Source of the DNA: JACMQX01 sp040385105
GTDB lineage: Bacteria; Pseudomonadota; Gammaproteobacteria; Burkholderiales; Burkholderiaceae_C
Direction: 5' to 3'
Assembly (NCBI GenBank): GCA_040385105.1
Contig: JAZKHY010000043.1
Span: 1-64,000, forward strand
DNA: 64,000 bases
Shown here: positions 1-10,080 of the stretch, in pieces
How the letters are laid out: every line of letters begins with the position of its first letter
How positions within the stretch are numbered: the stretch's first letter is position 1
The notes under the pieces: generated by a model
What the model saw: the letters and a program-made list of their open reading frames with translations, nothing else
Told to the model about the DNA's origin: nothing
Database searches by the model: none
Program-made: the position numbers and the translations under genes

Positions 1-1466
<1,466 letters not shown>

Positions 1467-1512
1467 GGCTCACCTTGGCGTCTGGCCTGGCGGGTGCCAG
1501 GAAACTGGGTCG

Positions 1513-1585
1513 GTGAGCGCCGTTGAGTCACCCAAGCCTGACGACCTGCCGTTTTCAGGCATTTCGCTGCAGCGCTCCTTGAGTT
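1513..1585 (-). promoter_or_regulatory. S-adenosylhomocysteine (SAH) riboswitch
   Basis: Read on the minus strand, the metH leader contains the conserved SAH riboswitch blocks in order: AGGAGCGCTGC, then CAGGCTTGG after a variable hairpin, then AACGGCGCTCA. CTCAAG can pair with CTTGGG to form P1, and GAGCGC with GCGCTC to form the pseudoknot. The family is known to switch on methionine-cycle genes when SAH accumulates. A weak promoter (TTGTTG, 15 nt, TAAAAT) reads from the start of the divergent gene at 1608 and would start transcription just before the aptamer. The call rests on recognition of the consensus, not a covariance search. Confidence 0.88.
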
Positions 1586-1607
1586 ACCATGATTTTAGTG
1601 GTGTTTC

Positions 1608-2207
1608 ATGTTCAACAAGATATTCGGTAAAAAGCAGGTGGAGGCATCGGACTCGGTGATGCCCGAGGAGCGCATGCGCGCGATCGAAGGCTCCAGCAGC
1701 GCCGAGATGGCGGCCGCGATGCTGACCGCCCCCACGGCCCTGATGCAGCTCACCCACGAGGAAGCCCGGGCGGTGGTCAGCTACATGCAGCCGCGCAAGA
1801 TCCCGGAGGGCACGACCTTCATCAAGGAAGGCGACACCAAGGAAACCGACTTCATGCTGCTGGTGCTCGACGGCGAGGTCACCATCGAGTCCATCGTGGT
1901 GAGCCGCACCGAGCCGATCACCGTGACGGTGCTCGGCCCGGGCAGCCTGATCGGCGAGATGGGCCTGCTCGACGGCGAGCCGCGCTCGGCCTCCTGCACC
2001 GCCATGAGCGATCTGCGCTGCGCCATCCTGACCCGCGCCGCCCTTCAGCAACTGATGGAAGACGACCCGAGCACGGCCGCCAAGCTGATGATGGCGGTGT
2101 CGCTGCGCATCGCCGAGCGCATGCGGGAGAGCGCGGACAAGCTCAAGCTGTATGCGCAGCTGACCCAGGCGATGCAGCAGGAGATCGAGAAACTGATGCA
2201 GTTGTAG
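1608..2207 (+). CDS. Cyclic nucleotide-binding domain protein without a DNA-binding domain
   Basis: A 199-residue protein with one Crp-type cyclic nucleotide-binding beta-barrel (about residues 45-165). The phosphate-binding cassette region reads GEMGLLDGEPRSASC, close to the GE-x-ALL-x-RSA pattern of cNMP-binding members. After the barrel there is only a helical tail (ERMRESADKLKLYAQL...) and no helix-turn-helix, so it is probably not a transcription factor. It may be a stand-alone sensor or the regulatory subunit of a partner protein. It sits between the two halves of metH on the opposite strand and shares its promoter region with the SAH riboswitch. The ligand is unknown. Confidence 0.85.
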   Translation: MFNKIFGKKQVEASDSVMPEERMRAIEGSSSAEMAAAMLTAPTALMQLTHEEARAVVSYMQPRKIPEGTTFIKEGDTKETDFMLLVLDGEVTIESIVVSRTEPITVTVLGPGSLIGEMGLLDGEPRSASCTAMSDLRCAILTRAALQQLMEDDPSTAAKLMMAVSLRIAERMRESADKLKLYAQLTQAMQQEIEKLMQL

Positions 2208-2210
2208 GCG

Positions 2211-3257
2211 CTACGCCGCTTCCTTGTAGAAGTAGTCGCGCTTGAGCAGCCGTGCCCCGAGCGGCTCCACCGATTCACGGATCGCATGGATGTGCTCCGG
2301 CGTTGTGCCGCAGCAGCCGCCGACGATGTTCACCAGCCCCTCGGCCGCGAACTCGCGCAGCAGGCGTGAGGTGTCGGCCGGCGTTTCGTCAAAGCCGGTG
2401 TCGCTCATCGGGTTGGGCAGGCCGGCATTGGGGTAGCAGCTGATGTAGGTGTCGCCGGCCACGCGGGCCAGTTCCTGGATGTAGGGGCGCATCAGGGCCG
2501 CGCCCAGGGCGCAATTCAGGCCGATGGCCAGCGGCTGGGCATGGCGCACGCTGTGCCAGAAGGCCGTCACCGTCTGGCCGCTCAGGATGCGGCCGGAGGC
2601 GTCGGTCACGGTGCCGCTGATGATCAGCGGCAGGCGCTCGCCCGACTTCTCGAAGTATTCGTCAATGGCAAACAGTGCCGCCTTGGCGTTCAGCGTGTCA
2701 AAAATCGTCTCGACCAGCAGCACATCGCAGCCGCCTTCCACCAGCGCCTCGACCTGCTCGCAATAGGACGCGCGCAGGGTTTCAAAGTCCACATTGCGGG
2801 CGCCGGGGTCGTTCACATCGGGGCTGATGCTGGCGGTGCGCGGTGTGGGGCCCAGGGCGCCGGCCACGAGGCGGGGCCTGTCAGGCGTGCTGAATCTGTC
2901 GCAGGCCGCACGGGCGATGCGGGCCGACTCCAGGTTCATTTCGCGGGCAAAAGGCGCCAGGTCGTAGTCGTCCTGGGCCACGGCATTGGCGCCGAAGGTG
3001 TTGGTCTCGATCAGGTCGGCGCCGGCGGCGAGGTAGCGCTCATGGATGTCGCGGATCACGTCGGGCCGCGTGATGCTCAGCACATCGCTGTTGTTCTTGA
3101 GGTCCTTGTGGTGGGCGGCAAAGCGCTGGCCCCGGTAGTCGGCCTCCTGCAGCTTGAAGCGCTGGATCATCGTGCCCATCGCGCCGTCAAGGATGGCAAT
3201 GCGACTGGCGAGGATCGCGGGAAGGGCCTGGCCTCGGGTGTATGGGATCGGCTTCAT
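2211..3257 (-). CDS. metH: Methionine synthase, homocysteine S-methyltransferase part
   Basis: A 348-residue homocysteine methyltransferase domain corresponding to the N-terminal module of MetH. It starts ...RIAILDGAMGTMIQ and ends shortly after the zinc ligands: Cys in GLNCALG and the Cys pair in GGCCGTTPEHI. The start was placed at MKPIPYTRGQ, because translation upstream of it only mirrors the divergent rhodanese gene. It supplies activated homocysteine to the separately encoded pterin and cobalamin part at 1-1466. Splitting of MetH into two proteins is known in Burkholderiales, but here the halves are separated by an oppositely oriented gene, so they must be transcribed separately. No riboswitch was recognised in front of this half. 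Confidence 0.95.
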   Translation of the reverse strand: MKPIPYTRGQALPAILASRIAILDGAMGTMIQRFKLQEADYRGQRFAAHHKDLKNNSDVLSITRPDVIRDIHERYLAAGADLIETNTFGANAVAQDDYDLAPFAREMNLESARIARAACDRFSTPDRPRLVAGALGPTPRTASISPDVNDPGARNVDFETLRASYCEQVEALVEGGCDVLLVETIFDTLNAKAALFAIDEYFEKSGERLPLIISGTVTDASGRILSGQTVTAFWHSVRHAQPLAIGLNCALGAALMRPYIQELARVAGDTYISCYPNAGLPNPMSDTGFDETPADTSRLLREFAAEGLVNIVGGCCGTTPEHIHAIRESVEPLGARLLKRDYFYKEAA

Positions 3258-3303
3258 GGCCTGTATTGTAGGAAAGACCGGATTTCCCTCGACAATGGAG
3301 TTT

Positions 3304-3696
3304 ATGAAGAACCTGCTCCCCAAGGAGGCCTGGGCGCTGATACAGCAACAGCCCGACGCGCTGTTTGTCGATGTCCGGATGGAGATCGAGTCGCTGTATG
3401 TCGGCCGCCCGCCCGGCGTCGAAAACATCCCCTGGTACGAGTACCCGGACCTCACGCCCGACCCGAAGCACTTTGTGAAGGCGGTGGAGCGTGAGGCCGG
3501 CCGCAAGGACCGCACCGTGCTGCTGATCTGCCGCAGCGGCAAGCGCACGGTCGATGCCGGCAAGGCGCTGGAAGCAGCCGGCTTCACCGACGTCATCAAC
3601 ATCGTCCACGGCTTTGAGGGCGAGCTGAACGACACCTTCCACCGCTCGACCCTCAACGGCTGGCGCTTTGACGGCCTGCCGTGGGAACAGATGTGA
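3304..3696 (+). CDS. Rhodanese-like sulfurtransferase
   Basis: A single-domain rhodanese of 130 residues. The active-site loop LLICRSGKRTVDAG carries the catalytic cysteine that would hold a persulfide, followed by the typical helix and GFTDVINIVHGFEGEL. Such proteins move sulfane sulfur to thiol acceptors; the acceptor here is unknown. Two start codons are possible, at 3295 and 3304; GGAG just upstream favours 3304. The stop codon lies within a few bases of the recQ start, so the two genes are probably co-transcribed. Confidence 0.88.
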   Translation: MKNLLPKEAWALIQQQPDALFVDVRMEIESLYVGRPPGVENIPWYEYPDLTPDPKHFVKAVEREAGRKDRTVLLICRSGKRTVDAGKALEAAGFTDVINIVHGFEGELNDTFHRSTLNGWRFDGLPWEQM

Positions 3697-3698
3697 GC

Positions 3699-5540
3699 AT
3701 GCTGCCGCCCCAGTCCATCCTCCAGGAAATCTTCGGCTACGCGCAGTTCCGCGGCCCCCAGCAGGACATCATTGACCATGTGACGGCCGGCGGCGATGCG
3801 CTGGTGCTCATGCCCACGGGCGGCGGCAAGTCACTGTGCTACCAGATACCGGCGATTGCCCGGCAACGCGCGGGCCACGGCATCACCGTCGTCATCTCCC
3901 CGCTGATCGCGCTGATGCATGACCAGGTGGGCGCCTTGCATGAGGCCGGGGTCGAGGCCGCCTTCCTCAACTCCACCCTGTCCGGCGAGGAAGCCGCCCA
4001 GGTTGAAAAGCGCCTGCTGCGCGGCGAGATCACGCTGCTGTATGCCGCGCCCGAACGTGTCACCACGCCGCGCTTCCTGGCGCAGCTGGACTCGCTGCAT
4101 GAGCGCGGGCAGCTGAGTCTGTTTGCCATTGACGAGGCGCATTGCGTGAGCCAGTGGGGCCACGACTTCCGGCCCGAGTACCGCGCGCTGACGGTGCTGC
4201 ACGAGCGATTCGCCGGCGTGCCGCGCATGGCGCTCACGGCCACCGCCGATTCGCTGACCCGCGCCGACATCGTCGAGCGGCTGCAGCTGGAGGAAGCCCG
4301 GCAGTTTGTCTCCAGCTTCGACCGGCCGAACATCCGCTACACCATCGTCGAGAAGAAGGACGCCACAGCCCAGCTGCTGCGCTTCATCAAGCGCGAGCAT
4401 GAGGGCGACGCGGGCATCGTCTATTGCCAGTCGCGCAAGCGGGTGGAAGAGATTGCCCAGACGCTGTCCGGTGAAGGCATCAGCGCCCTGCCCTACCACG
4501 CAGGGCTGGACTCTGCCGTGCGCCAGGCCAACCAGGACCGCTTCCTGCGTGCGGAAGGCATCGTCATGGTCGCGACCATTGCCTTCGGCATGGGCATCGA
4601 CAAGCCCGACGTCCGCTTTGTGGCGCACCTGGACATGCCCAAGAACATCGAGGGCTACTACCAGGAAACCGGCCGCGCGGGCCGCGACGGCAATGCCTCC
4701 AACGCCTGGATGACCTACGGCCTGCAGGACGTCGTCAACCAGCGCCGCATGATCGACGAAAGCCCCGCTGGCGAGGAATTCAAGCAGGTGATGCGCGGCA
4801 AGCTCGATGCGCTGCTGGGCCTGGCTGAAGCCACCGATTGCCGGCGTGTGCGGCTGCTGGGCTACTTTGGCGAAGAGTCCGTGCCCTGCGGGAACTGCGA
4901 CAACTGCCTGACCCCGCCCGACATCTGGGACGGCACCGACGCCGCGCGCAAGCTGCTGTCCTGCATCTACCGCGTGCAGCAGCAAAGCGGCATCAGCTTC
5001 GGCGCGGGCCACATCATGGACATCGTGCGCGGCAAGCGTACCGAGAAGGTTGCGCAGTTCAACCACGAAACGCTCAGCACCTTCGGCGTGGGCGCGACGC
5101 TCAGCGAGGCGCAGCTGCGCGGCGTGCTGCGCCAGCTGATCGCCATCGGCGCGGTGGCGGTCGATGCGCAGGCATTCAACACACTGCAGCTCACCGACCT
5201 GTCGCGCGCCGTGCTCAAGGGCGAGGTGCCGGTGCGGCTGCGCGAGTCGGTTTCCACGCCTGCGGACCGCAAACCCAAAAAGGACAAGGCGCCGGCCGCC
5301 GCCGTCGCGGCGCTCAGCGATAACGCGCAGGCACGCTTTGCAGCGCTCAAGGCCTGGCGTGCCGAAGTGGCGCGCGAGCATAACCTGCCAGCCTATGTGA
5401 TCTTCCACGACGCCACGCTGGCGTCCATCGCCGAGCGCGCGCCGCAAACGCTGGACGACCTGCAGGGCATCAGCGGCATCGGCGCGAAGAAGCTCGAAGC
5501 GTACGGCGACGAAGTCATCCGCGTCGTCCTGGCGAAGTAA
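3699..5540 (+). CDS. recQ: ATP-dependent DNA helicase RecQ
   Basis: A 3'-5' superfamily 2 helicase acting in recombination and stalled-fork repair. It contains the Walker A motif MPTGGGKS, the DEAH box in FAIDEAHCVSQWGHDFRPEY, and the helicase C domain with IVYCQSRKRVEE and QETGRAGRDG. The RQC zinc site reads CGNCDNC, and a C-terminal HRDC domain ends in LQGISGIGAKKLEAYGDE. From the ATG at 3699 it has 613 residues, normal for the family. An in-frame GTG at 3681 inside the rhodanese gene would add six residues. It follows the rhodanese gene almost directly. Confidence 0.96.
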   Translation: MLPPQSILQEIFGYAQFRGPQQDIIDHVTAGGDALVLMPTGGGKSLCYQIPAIARQRAGHGITVVISPLIALMHDQVGALHEAGVEAAFLNSTLSGEEAAQVEKRLLRGEITLLYAAPERVTTPRFLAQLDSLHERGQLSLFAIDEAHCVSQWGHDFRPEYRALTVLHERFAGVPRMALTATADSLTRADIVERLQLEEARQFVSSFDRPNIRYTIVEKKDATAQLLRFIKREHEGDAGIVYCQSRKRVEEIAQTLSGEGISALPYHAGLDSAVRQANQDRFLRAEGIVMVATIAFGMGIDKPDVRFVAHLDMPKNIEGYYQETGRAGRDGNASNAWMTYGLQDVVNQRRMIDESPAGEEFKQVMRGKLDALLGLAEATDCRRVRLLGYFGEESVPCGNCDNCLTPPDIWDGTDAARKLLSCIYRVQQQSGISFGAGHIMDIVRGKRTEKVAQFNHETLSTFGVGATLSEAQLRGVLRQLIAIGAVAVDAQAFNTLQLTDLSRAVLKGEVPVRLRESVSTPADRKPKKDKAPAAAVAALSDNAQARFAALKAWRAEVAREHNLPAYVIFHDATLASIAERAPQTLDDLQGISGIGAKKLEAYGDEVIRVVLAK

Positions 5541-5549
5541 CCAGGGCTG

Positions 5550-6509
5550 TCAGTCCGCCGAGAAGGCCCTCTCTGCGGCGCGGGCCACCGTCCTGCGCAA
5601 CCACTGATGCGCGCTTTGCTGTTGCTGGCGGCGGTGCCAGAGTGAATCCACATGCACCACCGGCACCTCGAACGGTATTTCGCGCAGGACCAGCTGCTCC
5701 TCGATGCCCGTCACGCCCAGGAAGTGGCGCGGCAGCACGGTCAGCAGGTTGGAGTTGGCGACCACCCGGCCGGCGGTGAAGAACTGGTTGACGGTCAGCA
5801 CCACGCGGCGCTGGCGGCCCAGCGAGATGAGCGCTTCGTCCACAAAGCCGAAAGGCCGGCCTGAAAAGCTCACGAGCAGGTGCCGCGCCGAGCAGAACCG
5901 GTTCAGCGTGAACGGGCCGCTGGCCATCGGGTGATCGCGGCGCATCACGCAGACATACTGGCCGTCGTACATGCGCTCATGCGCAAAAGGCACGGCCTCA
6001 CCGGCCTGCGAGCGCGCCGTCAGGTCCGCGAGCACAGCCGGGAAGTAGCCGATGGCGAGGTCGGCGGACTCTTCGTCGAGCAGGCGCCTCGGGTCGCGCG
6101 TGGTGAGCGGCACGACGCGGATTGAAACGCCTGGCGCCTCACGCTCGATGATGTCCACCACGCCGGGAATGATCTCGGCCGCTGTCGCGTCGGCCATGGT
6201 CAGCACAAACGTGGTGTTCGCCTCCGCCGGCACGAAGACGCTGGGCGACAGCAGTTCCTGCAGCTGGTTGAGCGCTTCGCGCACGCTGGGCCACAGCGCG
6301 AGCGCCCGCGGCGTGGGTTCCACACCCTGGCCGCTGCGGCGCAGCAGCTCGTCGCCCAGGGTTTCGCGCAGGCGGCGCATGGCGTTGCTCACGGCCGGCT
6401 GGGTCATCGACAGGTTGCGCGCCGCCCTTGTCAGGCTGCGTTCGGCCATGACCTCGTCAAAGATGCGCAGCAAATTGAGGTCGAAAGTTCTGAAATTGGG
6501 GATTTGCAT
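5550..6509 (-). CDS. LysR-family transcriptional regulator
   Basis: A 319-residue LysR-type regulator. The N-terminal winged helix (RSLTRAARNLSMTQPAVSNAM) is of the NodD/LinR-like subgroup that begins with FDLNLLRIFDEVM. The C-terminal part is the periplasmic-binding-protein-like effector domain. The start at MQIPNFRTFDLN is the usual one for the subgroup. It is convergent with recQ and divergent from the small membrane protein at 6661, which makes that gene one possible target. The effector cannot be deduced. Confidence 0.9.
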   Translation of the reverse strand: MQIPNFRTFDLNLLRIFDEVMAERSLTRAARNLSMTQPAVSNAMRRLRETLGDELLRRSGQGVEPTPRALALWPSVREALNQLQELLSPSVFVPAEANTTFVLTMADATAAEIIPGVVDIIEREAPGVSIRVVPLTTRDPRRLLDEESADLAIGYFPAVLADLTARSQAGEAVPFAHERMYDGQYVCVMRRDHPMASGPFTLNRFCSARHLLVSFSGRPFGFVDEALISLGRQRRVVLTVNQFFTAGRVVANSNLLTVLPRHFLGVTGIEEQLVLREIPFEVPVVHVDSLWHRRQQQQSAHQWLRRTVARAAERAFSAD

Positions 6510-6660
6510 GGTTGAAATCGGGTTTCCTGTGCCAATTCATCACTGGTATGAATGATATACATCATCAATATAAAGTTGAATAGCATGCGTATTAACCCTA
6601 ACATTCCTTCACACACCAAGGCTGATTCGCCAATGCGGTGTGAATGAAGGGAACTCCACC

Positions 6661-7173
6661 ATGACCAGCTTTGTTCAACCCAGCTTCCGTACCAACCACC
6701 CCGGCGTTGACCGGATGGAATCGGCTTACGACGCGGCGAAACAGTTGCGCCGGAGCTTTGACAGTACACGCGGCCTTGCTGCCATGCTGCTGGCGGCTGT
6801 CGTTGCCGCCATGCTCGTGGTGGCCGACCAGGTCGTGACGACCTGGGCCGACGGGGACCTTCTCGTCGCCTGGATCATGCTGTGGGCTGTCGCCTTTGCG
6901 GCGCTGGCACTGTTTGCCGGCACGGCCCGCAAGCTGGCTGTGCGCGCCATCGCCGCAGCCGATGCATGGTCGCAGCGCCTGGCCCAGGCCAGGGCGGACG
7001 AGCGCATGTGGGCCATTGCGCAGACGGACCCGCGCGTGATGGCCGACCTGCAGGTCGCACTGACCCGCAGCGAGAGCGAGGCCGCTGCGCCCCTGGCCGC
7101 CTCAAAGGCAGATGCGGGCGCGGCGTCTTACCAGGCCGCACCGGCCGGCCGCAGCTTCTACGGCTACTACTGA
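6661..7173 (+). CDS. Hypothetical membrane protein with two transmembrane segments
   Basis: A 170-residue protein with no recognised domain. Two adjacent hydrophobic segments (about residues 38-62 and 69-93) are followed by an Arg/Lys/Ala-rich helical region and a tail ending in GRSFYGYY. A ribosome binding site (AAGGGA) precedes the ATG at 6661; a GTG at 6640 is less likely. Codon use matches the neighbours. It is divergent from the LysR gene and ends before a strong bidirectional terminator. Function unknown; the aromatic tail may be a conserved recognition end. Confidence 0.75.
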   Translation: MTSFVQPSFRTNHPGVDRMESAYDAAKQLRRSFDSTRGLAAMLLAAVVAAMLVVADQVVTTWADGDLLVAWIMLWAVAFAALALFAGTARKLAVRAIAAADAWSQRLAQARADERMWAIAQTDPRVMADLQVALTRSESEAAAPLAASKADAGAASYQAAPAGRSFYGYY

Positions 7174-7202
7174 AAACCCGCCCTGTTTCAACGGGGCTCC
7201 AG

Positions 7203-7233
7203 GAAAAAAGCCACCGCATGCGGTGGCTTTTTG
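7203..7233. terminator. Bidirectional rho-independent terminator
   Basis: The perfect 18-nt palindrome GCCACCGCATGCGGTGGC is flanked by a run of A on the left and a run of T on the right, so it can end transcription in both directions. It lies between the convergent membrane protein gene (ends 7173) and pckG (ends 7251). Confidence 0.93.
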
Positions 7234-7250
7234 CTTTGGTACGGTGAAGA

Positions 7251-9113
7251 TCAGGCTGCCAGCCGCTTCTCGATGGCGGCCTTGGTGTCCTCAAGTTCCT
7301 TCGGCAGGTGGTATTCCAGCTGCTTGAACAGCTCGGCATGCAGCTCCATCTCCTTGAGCCAGGCGGCCTTGTCGATGCTGGTCACCGTTTTGAACTGCTC
7401 GGCACTGAAGTTCAGGCCGGTCCAGTTGAGTTCTTCATACGCCGGGCTCACGCCAAAGACATGCTCGTTGCCGGCAGCCTTGCCTTCGATGCGGTCGATC
7501 ATCCACTTGAGCACGCGCATGTTCTCGCCATAGCCGGGCCAGATGAACTTGCCGCTGTCCTCCCCGCTTTGGCCCTTGCGGAACCAGTTGGTGGTGTAGA
7601 TCTTCGGCAGCTTTGCGCCCGAAGCCGACAGCTTGCGGCCCAGGTCCAGCCAGTGCTGGAAGTAGTCGCTCATGTTGTAGCCGGTGAACGGCAGCATGGC
7701 GAACGGGTCGCGGCGGACCACGCCGGCCTGGCCGGTGGCGGCTGCCGTGGTCTCGGAGCCCATCGTCGCAGCCATGTAGACGCCTTCGGTCCAGTTGCGC
7801 GCTTCGGTGACGAGCGGCACCGTCGTCGAGCGGCGGCCGCCGAAGATGAAGGCGTCAATCACAACGCCTCTGGGGTCGTCCCAGGCGGTGTCGAGCGCCG
7901 GGTTGTTGATGGCAGCAACGGTGAAACGCGCATTCGGGTGGGCCGCCTTGGCGCCGGTTTCCTTCGCGATCGCAGGCGTCCAGTCCTTGCCTTGCCAGTC
8001 GATGGCATGTGCCGGCGCCTCGCCCATGCCTTCCCACCAGACATCGCCGTCGTCGGTCAGCGCGACGTTGGTGAAGATTACGTTCTTGTCGAGGCTGGCC
8101 ATGCAGTTCGGGTTGGTCAGCGTGTTGGTGCCGGGCGCGACGCCGAAGTAGCCGGCTTCCGGGTTGATGGCCCGCAGCGTGCCGTCAGCCTGCGGCTTGA
8201 TCCAGGCAATGTCGTCGCCGATGGTGGTGACCTTCCAGCCGTCAAAGCCCGCGGGCGGGATCAGCATGGCGAAGTTGGTCTTGCCGCAGGCGCTGGGGAA
8301 GGCAGCGGCCACGTGGTACTTGCGGCCTTCGGGGTTGGTCACGCCGAGGATCAGCATGTGCTCGGCGAGCCAGCCTTCGTCACGGCCCATGGTGGAGGCG
8401 ATGCGCAGCGCAAAGCACTTCTTGCCCAGCAGCGCATTGCCGCCGTAGCCCGAGCCGTAGCTCCAGATCTCGCGGGTTTCGGGGTAGTGGACGATGTACT
8501 TGGTCTTGTTGCAGGGCCACTTCACGTCGGCCTGGCCGGGCTCAAGCGGCGCGCCGACGGTGTGCACGCAGGGCACGAACTCGCCATTGACGCCGAGCAC
8601 GTCGTACACCGCCTTGCCCATGCGGGTCATGATCTTCATGTTGACGGCCACATAGGGGCTGTCGGACAGCTCGATGCCGATGTGCGCAATCGGCGAGCCC
8701 AGCGGGCCCATGGAAAACGGCACCACGTACATGGTGCGGCCGCGCATGCAGCCGTCAAACAGGGGCTGGAGCGTGGCGCGCATCTCGGCAGGCGCCATCC
8801 AGTTGTTGGTCGGGCCGGCGTCTTCCTTTTTCTGCGAGCAGATGTAGGTGCGGTCTTCCACGCGGGCCACGTCGGTCGGGTCGGAGCAGGCGAGGAAGGA
8901 GTTGGGGCGCTTGACCGGGTCGAGCTTTTTAAAGGTGCCGGCGTCCACCAGCTGCTGGCAGAGGCGGTTGTATTCCTCCTCGCTGCCGTCGCACCAGTAG
9001 ATGGTGTCGGGCTTGCACAGGGCGGCCATGTCGGCCACCCAGGCAATCAGCTTCGCATTTTTCACGAAGGCGGGTGCGTTGAGGTTCAACCCCTGCATCA
9101 CGGGAGAGTTCAT
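7251..9113 (-). CDS. pckG: Phosphoenolpyruvate carboxykinase (GTP)
   Basis: Converts oxaloacetate and GTP to phosphoenolpyruvate, the first committed step of gluconeogenesis. The 620-residue product has the GTP-type signature FPSACGKTNFAMLIPP, with the P-loop and catalytic cysteine, and the metal and guanine-site regions are intact (IGDDIAWIKP, FGGRRSTTVPLV). The start at MNSPVMQGLNLN is preceded by AGGAG on the minus strand. A longer reading from 9194 would run through an inverted repeat and is less likely. The 5' region is long and carries two inverted repeats, so expression is probably controlled there. Confidence 0.97.
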   Translation of the reverse strand: MNSPVMQGLNLNAPAFVKNAKLIAWVADMAALCKPDTIYWCDGSEEEYNRLCQQLVDAGTFKKLDPVKRPNSFLACSDPTDVARVEDRTYICSQKKEDAGPTNNWMAPAEMRATLQPLFDGCMRGRTMYVVPFSMGPLGSPIAHIGIELSDSPYVAVNMKIMTRMGKAVYDVLGVNGEFVPCVHTVGAPLEPGQADVKWPCNKTKYIVHYPETREIWSYGSGYGGNALLGKKCFALRIASTMGRDEGWLAEHMLILGVTNPEGRKYHVAAAFPSACGKTNFAMLIPPAGFDGWKVTTIGDDIAWIKPQADGTLRAINPEAGYFGVAPGTNTLTNPNCMASLDKNVIFTNVALTDDGDVWWEGMGEAPAHAIDWQGKDWTPAIAKETGAKAAHPNARFTVAAINNPALDTAWDDPRGVVIDAFIFGGRRSTTVPLVTEARNWTEGVYMAATMGSETTAAATGQAGVVRRDPFAMLPFTGYNMSDYFQHWLDLGRKLSASGAKLPKIYTTNWFRKGQSGEDSGKFIWPGYGENMRVLKWMIDRIEGKAAGNEHVFGVSPAYEELNWTGLNFSAEQFKTVTSIDKAAWLKEMELHAELFKQLEYHLPKELEDTKAAIEKRLAA

Positions 9114-9137
9114 CGAAAGGCTCCTGAGTTTTGAAAA

Positions 9138-9184
9138 CGTTTTTTCAAAGGGAGCAGGGGCGCTGGGTACCCTTTGAAAAAACG
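9138..9184. promoter_or_regulatory. 15-bp perfect inverted repeat in the pckG leader
   Basis: CGTTTTTTCAAAGGG (9138-9152) and its exact complement CCCTTTGAAAAAACG (9170-9184) flank 17 nt, just upstream of the pckG ribosome binding site. As RNA it would form a long hairpin close to the start codon. As DNA it could be an operator. The T-rich arms mean it also resembles a terminator or attenuator when read toward pckG. Confidence 0.6.
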
Positions 9185-9265
9185 GCTCGGCCATCCAGCC
9201 TGGGCCGGGGGAATGACGATTTTATGAAGCGGCCTGCGAGTTACCACCCAATTACACACAAAAAC

Positions 9266-9282
9266 CATGCAAAACTTGCATG
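9266..9282. promoter_or_regulatory. Operator-like palindrome upstream of pckG
   Basis: CATGCAA and TTGCATG flank three bases (AAC), giving a perfect 7-bp inverted repeat about 155 bp upstream of the pckG start. It lies in the 363-bp gap between pckG and the small gene at 9477, which otherwise contains no supported gene. A regulator cannot be named. Confidence 0.4.
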
Positions 9283-9476
9283 AGGTTATGCATCAGGAGT
9301 TTTGACGTTTTGGGCGGTAAACAGGCGTGCCGACGCCGCCCTGGCCCGGGTGGGCCAAGGTGGAAAAGCGTCAGGAATACCGGGGAGGTGAGTGCCGGCT
9401 AGCGTGGCAAGAACCGGCGGTGCAGGCCCGGGGCCGGGCTGCGGAACAGAAAGCGGGAGAAGAAGCGCGTAGGCGC

Positions 9477-9614
9477 TCAGGCCATGTAGATCGCGATGAA
9501 GGCGAGCAGGAACATCAGGACGCCGCCGGCGATGGGCAGGACGATCGGCATCATGGGAACAATGGCTTCAACGGCGTCTTGTTCAACTTGCGCGTCGTGT
9601 TGGGGCGTGGACAT
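9477..9614 (-). CDS. Small single-pass membrane protein (45 aa)
   Basis: A 45-residue ORF starting MSTPQHDAQVEQDAVEAIVP, with one strong transmembrane segment (MMPIVLPIAGGVLMFLLAFI) and ending IYMA. AAGGAAAG lies at the right distance before the ATG, and codon use matches the genome. It is downstream of the thioesterase gene in the same direction. No function is known; small proteins of this shape are often accessory subunits or regulators of membrane complexes. Confidence 0.68.
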   Translation of the reverse strand: MSTPQHDAQVEQDAVEAIVPMMPIVLPIAGGVLMFLLAFIAIYMA

Positions 9615-9675
9615 GGGAGCTTTCCTTGGGAATAACAGTCGATTGCCGCGATTTTAGCGCTGCCGGGCTTCGCCC

Positions 9676-10080
9676 TCAAAGCAGCGCATAAGTCGTACTG
9701 GCGCGGCTCACGCTCTTGCCGTCATCCGCGCCCCGGATATCGATCTCGCCGAACGCGAGCGCCTTGCCCGCGCGGATGACCCGCGCCTCCACCAGCGCAT
9801 CCTGGTTCGACAGCGGCTTGAGGAAGCTGCTGTTCAGCTGCACCGTGGTACACGGCCGGAACCCGCCGAAATGGTTGATCAGCGCCAGCACCATCGCCGT
9901 GTCGGCGGCGGACATCATGGCCTGGCCGCAGAGCATGCCGCCCACACGCGAGAGCTGGTCGCTTTGCGGCAGGCGCAGCGTCACACTGCCTTCGCCGAAC
10001 GACTCCACCCGCAGGTTCAGCGCCTGCACCCAGGGTGCAAAGTACTCCGCCAGTGCGGCATTCAATGTGTCAGTGTTCAC
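9676..10080 (-). CDS. Hotdog-fold thioesterase, PaaI-like
   Basis: A 134-residue hotdog-fold protein. The central region LSRVGGMLCGQAMMSAADTAM matches the N-terminal helix of PaaI-type acyl-CoA thioesterases, with the aspartate in the usual catalytic position. The strand pattern (TTVQLNSSFLKPL, ALVEARVIRAGKALAFGEIDI) also fits. The substrate cannot be read from sequence. Its ATG overlaps the end of the threonine dehydratase gene by 4 bp, so the two are translationally coupled. Confidence 0.85.
   Translation of the reverse strand: MNTDTLNAALAEYFAPWVQALNLRVESFGEGSVTLRLPQSDQLSRVGGMLCGQAMMSAADTAMVLALINHFGGFRPCTTVQLNSSFLKPLSNQDALVEARVIRAGKALAFGEIDIRGADDGKSVSRASTTYALL

Noticed and set aside
9327..9635. 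Plus-strand ORF of 102 residues in the gap upstream of pckG
   Set aside because: Charged, low-complexity translation; the opposite strand carries the well-supported 45-residue membrane protein gene over the same bases.
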